Below are positions 1 through 5,922 of a DNA stretch of 13,523 nt, in pieces (within the stretch, counting starts at the first letter, position 1; each line of letters opens with the position of its first letter). The notes below the pieces were generated by a model that was given only the letters and a program-made list of their open reading frames with translations, searched no databases and was not told the DNA's origin. The stretch lies in contig VGWY01000050.1 in NCBI GenBank assembly GCA_016873575.1, forward strand, positions 1 through 13,523, in the 5' to 3' direction. Made by a program: the position numbers and the translations under genes. Origin of the DNA: Nitrospira sp. Lineage in GTDB: Bacteria > Nitrospirota > Thermodesulfovibrionia > Thermodesulfovibrionales > SM23-35.

Positions 1-95
1 CCTCGGTCTTACTGAAAAATAAATATAGCAAAGTTTGAAACAAATAACAATAAAAGTAAGCTTTGTGAGGAACGCATCTATGTTAAAATTACACT

Positions 96-872
96 ATGAA
101 GATAGCAATAACCGGAAAGGGTGGAGTTGGTAAGACTACCCTTGCCTCGTTCTTAAGCCATCTCTTTGCAGCAGAAGGGAGAAGGGTCATTGCAGTAGAT
201 GCAGACCCTGATGCAAACCTTGCCTCTGCCCTCGGCATACCGAAAACCGAAGCCGAAAAGATTAGACCAATAGCAGAGATGGATAAATTAATTGAGGAGA
301 GGACAGGGGCGAAGGTAGGAAGTATGGGAGGGATGTTCAAGCTGAATCCAAAGGTTGATGACCTGCCAGAGGGTATTGGTTATCGGATGAATGGGATTAC
401 CCTCCTTATAATGGGAAAATCAAAGGCTGCTGCATCCGGTTGTTATTGCCCGGAAAATGTCTTCCTAAGAAGACTCCTGCGGCATCTTGTTGTTGAACGC
501 AGTGAAGTAGTTATTGTTGACATGGAGGCAGGCATTGAACATCTGACGAGGGGAACCGCAGAGTCTGTGGATGCATTTATCGTCGTTGTTGAGCCAGGTC
601 AGAGAAGTATACAGACAGCTAAAACAGTAAGTGAAATGGCAACAGAACTTGGTGTCAGGAAGGTATTTGTTGTTGCAAATAAGGTGAGAAACACTGATGA
701 TTTGGATTTCATACAAGATAACATTATTAATATGGAACTTGTAGGTTCGATTAAATTTAACGATGACATAATGTCTGCAGATATGAAAGGTTCCTCGCCA
801 TATAATTGTTCTCCCGGTGCAGTCAGTGAAGTGAGAGATATAAAGGAAAAGATTGAGGATTTACTCGGATAA
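96..872 (+). CDS. cooC: CooC-type nickel-insertion ATPase for CO dehydrogenase
   Basis: A 258-residue cytoplasmic P-loop ATPase of the MinD/CooC family, which uses ATP to help load nickel into the C-cluster of carbon monoxide dehydrogenase. Visible motifs are the deviant Walker A GKGGVGKTT at residues 7-15 with its signature lysine, DADPDAN at 35-41, the CooC-specific CxC metal-binding pair (C116, C118) followed by PENVFLRR, and the Walker B-like DMEAG at 142-146. The CxC pair separates it from MinD and NifH relatives. Length is normal for CooC. The ATG start has no convincing Shine-Dalgarno nearby (a GAGG lies about 25 bases upstream), so translation may be weak or leaderless. The gene overlaps the next one by 20 bases, suggesting translational coupling. 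No CODH gene is in the window; it could lie upstream of base 1. Confidence 0.93.
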   Translation: MKIAITGKGGVGKTTLASFLSHLFAAEGRRVIAVDADPDANLASALGIPKTEAEKIRPIAEMDKLIEERTGAKVGSMGGMFKLNPKVDDLPEGIGYRMNGITLLIMGKSKAAASGCYCPENVFLRRLLRHLVVERSEVVIVDMEAGIEHLTRGTAESVDAFIVVVEPGQRSIQTAKTVSEMATELGVRKVFVVANKVRNTDDLDFIQDNIINMELVGSIKFNDDIMSADMKGSSPYNCSPGAVSEVRDIKEKIEDLLG

Positions 873-1431
873 AAAGAGTCTCAGAAGAAAAATCCTTAAG
901 AGCAGAGATTCCATCTCTCTTACTGAAAGGGAGAAAAAGGATGTGCTGATCAAGCACACACTCTTCAGTATGCCAGAGTTCAAGAATGCAGATACCATAC
1001 TTTTTTATGCATCATTCAGGACAGAGGTTGAGACTATCAGCATGATAGATGAATCCCTCAAGATGGGTAAGCAGGTTGCGGTTCCAAAGGTAGATAAAGA
1101 AAGGCATAAGCTAAGGTTGTATGAGATAAAAAATATCGGTGAATTATCCTCTGGGTATATGGGAATTCCGGAACCGTCTTTGTCTGCTGTAAGACTTATG
1201 AACCTTGATGATATTGATGTTGTTATTGTACCAGGTGCAGGGTTTGATTATTCAGGTAACAGGCTTGGATATGGGGCAGGTTATTATGATATCCTGCTGT
1301 CAGAAAACAAGAAGAAGATACCGGTTATTGCCCTTGCTTATGAAGAACAGCTTGTTGATTCAATACCTTCAGAGATACATGATGTGAGGATGGGAATGAT
1401 TATTACTGATAAGAGGGTGATAAAGACCTAA
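853..1431 (+). CDS. 5-formyltetrahydrofolate cyclo-ligase
   Basis: Predicted ATP-dependent 5-formyltetrahydrofolate cyclo-ligase (methenyl-THF synthetase, YgfA/MTHFS family), which recycles 5-formyl-THF to 5,10-methenyl-THF in the cytoplasm. The 192-residue length is typical. The N-terminal basic stretch SLRRKILKSRD (residues 9-19) matches the family's conserved RxxxLxxR region. The C-terminal signature GFDYSGNRLGYGAGYYD (130-146) is diagnostic for the nucleotide/folate site. The start is a TTG at 853 inside the end of cooC, preceded by AAAGGAAAA at good spacing. No ATG lies upstream of the conserved N-terminal region in this frame. The 20-base overlap with cooC indicates one transcript. It supplies methenyl-THF, the FolD substrate in the same region. 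The family assignment is firm; the TTG start is probable. Confidence 0.92.
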   Translation: MRIYSDKKSLRRKILKSRDSISLTEREKKDVLIKHTLFSMPEFKNADTILFYASFRTEVETISMIDESLKMGKQVAVPKVDKERHKLRLYEIKNIGELSSGYMGIPEPSLSAVRLMNLDDIDVVIVPGAGFDYSGNRLGYGAGYYDILLSENKKKIPVIALAYEEQLVDSIPSEIHDVRMGMIITDKRVIKT

Positions 1432-1459
1432 TCAAAATTATTTATAAACGATGTTTAAC

Positions 1460-1649
1460 CAGACAGGACATAATATTTTAACTCATTCTCGCCACGAATG
1501 CTTTCGGGGCTCCGAGGGCTTTTGCCTCTTGATTTTTACTTCGGGGACAGTCCCGATTCTACGACTCCACTTCGTTTTGTCCGTAAATCTGGGACTGTCC
1601 CCTCATTGTTATCGGCAAAAGAATCCGTTCAAATACTATGTCCTGTCTG
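1460..1649. mobile_element. 190-bp palindromic MITE/REP-like element
   Basis: Terminal inverted repeats of 19 bases pair 1460-1478 (beginning CAGACAGGACATAA) with 1631-1649 (ending TATGTCCTGTCTG), with one mismatch. Nested inside is a perfect 12-bp inverted repeat, GGGGACAGTCCC at 1543-1554 and GGGACTGTCCCC at 1591-1602. That inner stem extends further through GATT/AATC and TACG/CGTA pairing. There is no transposase and no credible gene; the open frame across 1451-1678 has no ribosome site or family resemblance. The architecture suggests a non-autonomous element moved by a transposase elsewhere in the genome, possibly of the REP-associated tyrosine type. It fills the 286-base gap between the cyclo-ligase and the phosphatase gene. 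I could not identify a clear target-site duplication. Confidence 0.65.
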
Positions 1650-1717
1650 TTATTGGTTCAATATATAGTGTTGACTAAAAATATTCGGCTATCCCACAGA
1701 TTCAGGATTTAATAAAT

Positions 1718-2515
1718 ATGCCTTCAAATGAAAAAAACGAATTTTTAAACATTGCTATTAATGCTGCGAGGCTTGCAGGGAAAACAATCCTTGATAACCT
1801 TGGAAGGATTGCTAAGAAGGATGTTGGCCTCAAGGCTGCATCAGATTTTGTAACACGTGTTGATATGGAATCAGAACAGATTATCATCAATACAATAAAA
1901 GAATACTTTCCCCATCATAGCTTTCTTGCCGAGGAATCTCTGAAAGAAGCTGAAACAGATAGATACCGCTGGATTATAGACCCACTTGATGGAACTACAA
2001 ATTATATCCATGGGTATCCTGTTTTTTCTGTATCAATAGCTCTCGAATACAATAAGGATATAATTATAGGAGTTATTTTCGATCCATTAAGAGATGAACT
2101 CTTTACTGCAGAAAAAGGAAGGGGCGCATTTTTGAATGGAAACTCTATAAGGATATCCTCAGTAAGTGATTTCAAGGATTGTCTGATTGCAACGGGTTTC
2201 CCATTCCGTAAAAAAGGGTTTATTGATTTATACCTTAAGCTTTTTAAAAATATCTTTAACAAGGTAAGTGACCTGAGGCGGACAGGTTCTGCTGCACTTG
2301 ATCTTGCATATCTTGCATGTGGAAGATGCGATGGTTTTTTTGAGATAGGACTTAGCCCATGGGATATTGCTGCAGGGGCTATCATGATACAAGAGGCAGG
2401 TGGAATTGTTACAGATTTTGGTGGAGGGCCTGATTATTTATTAACAGGGAATATAGTGGCAGGAAAACCTGCTATACACGATAAGCTGTTGGAAGAAATA
2501 AAAAATGTGTTTTAA
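1718..2515 (+). CDS. Inositol monophosphatase family protein (SuhB-like)
   Basis: A 265-residue Mg2+-dependent phosphatase of the inositol monophosphatase/FBPase superfamily. The metal-binding residues are all present: E72-E73 in LAEES, the signature DPLDGTTNYIHG at residues 88-99 (D88, D91), and the C-terminal SPWDIAAG motif with D216. Length and motif order match SuhB-type enzymes that hydrolyse myo-inositol-1-phosphate. Relatives also act on fructose-1,6-bisphosphate, NADP or PAP, and sequence alone does not pick the substrate. The ATG at 1718 has only a weak AGGA ten bases upstream. It stands between the palindromic element and folE, with its own gap on each side, so membership of a C1 operon is not shown. 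No signal peptide or membrane segment is visible; the protein is cytoplasmic. Confidence 0.9.
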   Translation: MPSNEKNEFLNIAINAARLAGKTILDNLGRIAKKDVGLKAASDFVTRVDMESEQIIINTIKEYFPHHSFLAEESLKEAETDRYRWIIDPLDGTTNYIHGYPVFSVSIALEYNKDIIIGVIFDPLRDELFTAEKGRGAFLNGNSIRISSVSDFKDCLIATGFPFRKKGFIDLYLKLFKNIFNKVSDLRRTGSAALDLAYLACGRCDGFFEIGLSPWDIAAGAIMIQEAGGIVTDFGGGPDYLLTGNIVAGKPAIHDKLLEEIKNVF

Positions 2516-2536
2516 GTTTTTTTGTATTAAGTGTTT

Positions 2537-2566
2537 TTGACATAGAATTATTGCAAATGCTACAAT
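2537..2566 (+). promoter_or_regulatory. Sigma70-type promoter of folE
   Basis: A perfect -35 hexamer TTGACA lies at 2537-2542 and a -10 hexamer TACAAT (5 of 6 consensus) at 2561-2566, separated by 18 bases. Transcription would start near 2573, giving a leader of about 29 bases before the folE ATG at 2602. The site lies just after the stop of the phosphatase gene, in T-rich sequence, and gives folE (perhaps also folD) its own promoter. Confidence 0.7.
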
Positions 2567-2601
2567 GAGCCAATATCTCAAAAGGTTTTGGCCTTGAATC
2601 T

Positions 2602-3165
2602 ATGGATTTAAAAAAGATAGAAAAAGGTGTCAGGCTCATTCTTGAGGGTATCGGCGAAGACCCGGAGCGGGCAGGGCTGAGAGAGACACCTGAGCGGTTT
2701 GCCGGAATGTGTTGTGAGATATTTGCTGGCCTTACAACTCCCACCGAAGAGATACTTAAACATATAGAAGGTGAGAGTCATGATGAACTCGTACTGTTAA
2801 AAGACATTCCATTTTATTCTATGTGTGAGCATCATCTGCTCCCGTTTATCGGAAAGGCTCATGTTGCTTATATCCCCTCAGGAGGGAAAATTGTTGGCCT
2901 AAGTGAGCTCGCAAGGGCTGTAGAGGTTTTTGCAAAACGGCTACAGGTACAGGAGCGTTTAACAACGCAGCTCGCTGATTTAATCATGGAGAGACTGAAA
3001 CCGAAAGGTGCTATGGTTATTATTGATGCAGAACATCTCTGCATGAGCATGAGAGGCATAAAGAAGCCAGGTTCAAGAACTGTCACATCAGCAGTCAGGG
3101 GCATATTCAGAACGAAACAGTCCACAAGGGACGAGCTACTCGAGCTTATTAAAAAGAGGGAATGA
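2602..3165 (+). CDS. folE: GTP cyclohydrolase I
   Basis: GTP cyclohydrolase I (FolE, type IA) converts GTP to 7,8-dihydroneopterin triphosphate and formate, the first step of folate (tetrahydropterin) synthesis. The 187-residue length is normal. The zinc ligands are visible as C75 and H78 in CEHHLLPF and C147 in EHLCM. The strongly conserved stretches IPSGGKIVGLSELAR (91-105), QVQERLT (115-121) and GSRTVTSA (157-164) follow in family order. The protein forms a cytoplasmic toroidal decamer in characterised members. The ATG at 2602 has no strong ribosome site; the nearest AAGG is about 18 bases upstream. A sigma70-like promoter lies just before it. Its place next to folD and the methyl-branch operon fits a folate-dependent C1 metabolism with high cofactor demand. 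Confidence 0.96.
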   Translation: MDLKKIEKGVRLILEGIGEDPERAGLRETPERFAGMCCEIFAGLTTPTEEILKHIEGESHDELVLLKDIPFYSMCEHHLLPFIGKAHVAYIPSGGKIVGLSELARAVEVFAKRLQVQERLTTQLADLIMERLKPKGAMVIIDAEHLCMSMRGIKKPGSRTVTSAVRGIFRTKQSTRDELLELIKKRE

Positions 3166-3266
3166 TATAGGGTGGACGGCAGTTAACGAATAGTAATGAG
3201 CAGTTAGTTATAAGCTTACTGCTAACAGCTAAAATCTAAACTACTCAGAATAAGGAGGATAAGAAA

Positions 3267-4136
3267 ATGGCAGCAACACTTATTAAGGGTTCTGAGATAT
3301 CTAAACAGATCAAAGAGGAGATCAAACAAGAAATAGCTAAATTAAAGGAAAAGCATAATATCATCCCTGGACTGGCTACAATCCTGATTGGCGATGACGA
3401 AGCATCAAAAGTCTATGTTGGGCAAAAAGAAAAGACATGTAAAGAACTGGGTATTTATTCTGAGAGGATTGACCTACCAGGTAATACAGTTGAGAAAGAC
3501 TTGTTATCCCTTATTGAAAGACTCAATAAAGATCCTAAGATTCACGGCATACTCGTGCAGTTGCCACTGCCAAGACATATTGATGAAAAGAAAGTCCTCT
3601 ATGCTATTGACCCTGATAAAGATGTCGATGCCTTCCATCCAGTGAATGTCGGCAAACTTATGCTTGGATATCCTGTTTTTCTGCCCTGTACACCCCATGG
3701 TATCCAGGAGCTCTTAATCAGGTCTGGTATAGAGACAGATGGAACTGAGGTAGTTGTTGTGGGAAGAAGCAATATAGTAGGTAAGCCCATTGCTAACATG
3801 TTATTTCAGAAAAAGAAAGGGGCAAATGCTACTGTTACGATTTGCCATACCGGGACAAAAGATATTGCTTCCCACACAAGGAGAGCGGATATATTAATTG
3901 TAGCTGCTGGAAAACCAAAGGCTGTTACTGCTGACATGGTGAAAGAAGGGGTTGTGGTCATTGATGTTGGTGTAAACAGGCTTGAAACAGGATTAGTAGG
4001 TGATGTGGATTTTGAAGCTGTCAAAGAAAAGGCTAAGGCAATAACACCTGTGCCAGGTGGTGTAGGACCAATGACAATAGTAATGCTCATGTCTAATACA
4101 GTTCAATCTGCGAAGATGCATGGAGGGATAAAATAG
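3267..4136 (+). CDS. folD: Bifunctional methylene-THF dehydrogenase / methenyl-THF cyclohydrolase
   Basis: FolD interconverts 10-formyl-THF, 5,10-methenyl-THF and 5,10-methylene-THF, using NAD(P) in the dehydrogenase step. The 289-residue protein has the catalytic Tyr/Lys pair in the YVGQK block (Y50, K54), the substrate motif VQLPLPRH (97-104), DKDVDAFHPVN (118-128), the Rossmann loop GRSNIVGKP (166-174) and the C-terminal PVPGGVGPMT (about 262-271). All are diagnostic. The start is secure: ATG at 3267 with AAGGAGG spaced seven to eight bases upstream. In the Wood-Ljungdahl methyl branch, FolD makes the methylene-THF consumed by MetF, encoded about 6 kb downstream. A 101-base gap containing an imperfect inverted repeat (AGCAGT at 3199-3204, ACTGCT at 3218-3223) separates it from folE. 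NAD versus NADP preference cannot be read with confidence. Confidence 0.96.
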   Translation: MAATLIKGSEISKQIKEEIKQEIAKLKEKHNIIPGLATILIGDDEASKVYVGQKEKTCKELGIYSERIDLPGNTVEKDLLSLIERLNKDPKIHGILVQLPLPRHIDEKKVLYAIDPDKDVDAFHPVNVGKLMLGYPVFLPCTPHGIQELLIRSGIETDGTEVVVVGRSNIVGKPIANMLFQKKKGANATVTICHTGTKDIASHTRRADILIVAAGKPKAVTADMVKEGVVVIDVGVNRLETGLVGDVDFEAVKEKAKAITPVPGGVGPMTIVMLMSNTVQSAKMHGGIK

Positions 4137-4179
4137 AGGTATGATAAATATGTTATAATTAATTTTTAATCAAAGAATT

Positions 4180-4200
4180 CCTCGATGCTCTGCATCGGGG
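4180..4200. repeat. Hairpin CCTCGATGC/GCATCGGGG after folD
   Basis: A 9-bp stem (4180-4188 with 4192-4200, one G-U pair) closes on a TCT loop and is followed by TTAATATT. It lies 44 bases past the folD stop and could help end folD transcription. The T-tract is poor, and the same GCTCTGC core reappears in the hairpin at 4355-4377, so it may equally be a dispersed repeat. Confidence 0.5.
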
Positions 4201-4218
4201 TTAATATTATCCCTACTC

Positions 4219-4346
4219 TATCATTCCCGCTTGCCCCGTTAGAAAGCTCATTTCTAACGGGGCAAGCGGGGAATCCTTTTGGAGTAATGCATTATACACA
4301 ACAACACCGTAAAGCAAAGAAAGATTCTGGATAAGCCAGAATGACA
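4219..4346. repeat. Composite palindromic repeat with a 20-bp perfect stem
   Basis: The segment begins TATCATTCC and ends with GAATGACA (4339-4346), an inverted terminal pair. Near its left end is a perfect 20-bp inverted repeat, 4226-4245 with 4251-4270, around a five-base GCTCA loop. At the right end a 7-bp hairpin (ATTCTGG 4324-4330, CCAGAAT 4336-4342) belongs to the TGTCATTC repeat family seen again at 13490-13517. No protein is encoded. It occupies most of the 292-base spacer between folD and hdrC. It is likely a REP/MITE-type dispersed element; the long stem might also attenuate transcription between the two operons. Confidence 0.65.
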
Positions 4347-4354
4347 TATTTGAT

Positions 4355-4377
4355 ACCCCGCAGCTCTGCTGCGGGGT
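4355..4377. terminator. GC-rich hairpin upstream of hdrC, possible terminator or repeat
   Basis: A perfect 10-bp stem, ACCCCGCAGC at 4355-4364 with GCTGCGGGGT at 4368-4377, closes on a TCT loop and is followed by TTAATTATAAAT. The shape fits a Rho-independent terminator that would insulate the hdr operon from upstream transcripts, but the T-run is short and broken. It shares its GCTCTGC core with the hairpin at 4180-4200. Confidence 0.45.
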
Positions 4378-4408
4378 TTAATTATAAATAATATATTAAT
4401 TATGAAAT

Positions 4409-4428
4409 TATAATGAATAAATTATAAT
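4409..4428 (+). promoter_or_regulatory. Possible -10 region of the hdrCBA-mvhD-metVF operon
   Basis: Two perfect TATAAT hexamers occur at 4409-4414 and 4423-4428 in a very AT-rich stretch just before the hdrC ATG at 4429. The first would start transcription about 4421, leaving a leader of fewer than ten bases with no Shine-Dalgarno, that is, a near-leaderless mRNA. No good -35 hexamer is present, and matches to TATAAT are expected by chance in such AT-rich DNA, so this is tentative. Confidence 0.3.
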
Positions 4429-5043
4429 ATGTCGTCATCGGTTCTTCAATTCGAGCCTGAACTATCACAACCTCTGATACAAGAAGTAATGAGCAGATCA
4501 GGTCAAAACCTGCTCGCCTGTTACCAGTGCCGGCGCTGTGCAGCGGGTTGTCCTGTAGGGGACGAGACAGGAGTGACTCCCGATCGTTTGATCAGGATGA
4601 TCATATTAGGTGAAAGGGAGGAAGCCCTGAATAATCTTCTTGTTTGGAAGTGTGTAGCCTGTTACACCTGCGGTACACGTTGCCCGAACAACATACAGAC
4701 TGCAAGAATCAATGAAACACTGAAGCAGATATCCAAGGAAGCTCATATCGAACCACTTTTACCAAAAGTTTCTGCATTTCATGATGTATTTTTAAGATTG
4801 ACTTCTCACTTTGGCCGTGTCAACGAGCTTGTGTTTATCGGTTTGTATGAAATGCGGAACGCAAAAAGAGAGTTAAAGCATGGCGGGGGATGGAAGGCTG
4901 TTGCTGATGAAATGAAAAATCATGCAAAACTGGGAATCTCGATGATGAAGAAGAAACGGATGCATTTCCAATTAAATAGGGTTAAGAGACTCTCTGAAAT
5001 TAAACGACTGTTTAAGAAGGCCAAGGATGAGGCAGGGGGCTGA
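4429..5043 (+). CDS. hdrC: Heterodisulfide reductase-like iron-sulfur subunit HdrC
   Basis: A 204-residue HdrC-type electron-transfer subunit that passes electrons between HdrA and HdrB. Two [4Fe-4S] ferredoxin motifs are visible: C31-x2-C34-x2-C37-x3-C41 in CYQCRRCAAGCP, and C75-x2-C78-x2-C81-x3-C85 in CVACYTCGTRCP. The N-terminal SGQNLLACYQC context is characteristic of the family. The C-terminal part (about 110-204) is basic and helical with no metal motif. The ATG at 4429 gives the usual short N-terminus before the first cluster but lacks a ribosome site; an internal ATG at 4489 is a less likely start. It is the first gene of a six-gene operon, with three bases to hdrB. By analogy with Moorella, it belongs to a methylene-THF reductase complex, not to a true heterodisulfide reductase. 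Confidence 0.92.
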   Translation: MSSSVLQFEPELSQPLIQEVMSRSGQNLLACYQCRRCAAGCPVGDETGVTPDRLIRMIILGEREEALNNLLVWKCVACYTCGTRCPNNIQTARINETLKQISKEAHIEPLLPKVSAFHDVFLRLTSHFGRVNELVFIGLYEMRNAKRELKHGGGWKAVADEMKNHAKLGISMMKKKRMHFQLNRVKRLSEIKRLFKKAKDEAGG

Positions 5044-5046
5044 TAT

Positions 5047-5922
5047 TTGCAAATAGCGTATTATCCGGGATGTTCACTCCATGCTTCTTCAGAGCTTTAT
5101 GATATCCAGTGCAAGAAAGTATTCAGGCAACTGGGGATAGAGTTGAAAGAGATTGAGGACTGGAACTGTTGTGGTGCAACATCAGCAAGCAAAACTGATG
5201 ACTTTCTATCTGTCGCACTTCCTGCCCGTAATCTGGGTATCGCAGATGCGAGCGGTCTTTCAGAGATGCTTATTCCCTGTTCATCCTGTTACAACCGCAC
5301 ATTGGTCACTCAAAAAATACTGTATGAAGATCCTGAACTAAAGAATAAAATAAACATAGAACTCTCCAAAAAGGTTGAGGGGAAGATAAGGATATCAAGT
5401 ATCCTCGATATTCTTGTGTCCAAAGCAGATTCAGGCGAGATCGCAGAAAAGTTAATAAAAAAATTGGAAGGTCTCAAGCCTGCATGCTATTATGGTTGTT
5501 TGTTGACGAGATTTCCCGGTGATATAAAAATCTCTGATAACATTGAAAATCCCCAAGGCATGGAGACCGTTTGCAAGGCTCTTGGAGCAGAGCCTATTGA
5601 CTGGAGTTACAAAACAGACTGCTGCGGAGCTTCAGCGGCAGTAAATGACACTGATACATCTTTGTTTCTCATGTCCAAAATAATAAAGGATGCTCTCGAA
5701 AGGGAGGCTAACTGTTTTGTTACTACCTGTCCGATGTGCCAGATTAACATGGACGCATATCAGGATCAGGTCTGTGAATGTTATGGAATCCAGAAGAAGT
5801 TACCTGTTTTTTTTATTACTGAGCTTCTGGGCATCGCCATGGGCTTTACCCCCCAGGGAATGCAGTTAGACAGGCATTTTGTAGATTCTCTTGGACTCTT
5901 AAAGGAGTTGAAGCTGATATGA
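5047..5922 (+). CDS. hdrB: Heterodisulfide reductase-like subunit HdrB (double CCG domain)
   Basis: A 291-residue HdrB with two complete CCG domains. The first has C9, the C41-C42-G pair and C78-x2-C81. The second has C147/C151, C192-C193-G and C228-x2-C231. In methanogen HdrB these cysteines bind two noncubane [4Fe-4S] clusters that reduce heterodisulfide. Both sets are intact here, so cluster binding is expected. The bacterial substrate is unknown; in the MetFV-HdrABC-MvhD complex HdrB may serve as an electron relay. The start is a TTG at 5047, chosen because the conserved YYPGC begins four residues later and GGCAGGGGG precedes it at good spacing. Its stop overlaps the hdrA start (ATGA, 5919-5922), pointing to coupled translation. 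Confidence 0.93.
   Translation: MQIAYYPGCSLHASSELYDIQCKKVFRQLGIELKEIEDWNCCGATSASKTDDFLSVALPARNLGIADASGLSEMLIPCSSCYNRTLVTQKILYEDPELKNKINIELSKKVEGKIRISSILDILVSKADSGEIAEKLIKKLEGLKPACYYGCLLTRFPGDIKISDNIENPQGMETVCKALGAEPIDWSYKTDCCGASAAVNDTDTSLFLMSKIIKDALEREANCFVTTCPMCQINMDAYQDQVCECYGIQKKLPVFFITELLGIAMGFTPQGMQLDRHFVDSLGLLKELKLI

Noticed and set aside
1671..1676. TTGACT as a -35 box for the phosphatase gene
   Set aside because: No acceptable -10 hexamer lies 16-18 bases downstream (CCACAG at the expected place).
1451..1678. 75-codon open frame on the plus strand
   Set aside because: It spans the palindromic element, has no ribosome site and its sequence is explained by the inverted repeats.
3199..3223. 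AGCAGT/ACTGCT inverted repeat before folD as an operator or riboswitch
   Set aside because: Six pairs with a 13-base spacer in low-complexity sequence is near chance, and no known riboswitch core is visible.
4180..4377. CRISPR-like array from the repeated hairpins
   Set aside because: The units differ in length and sequence, spacing is irregular, and no cas gene is present.
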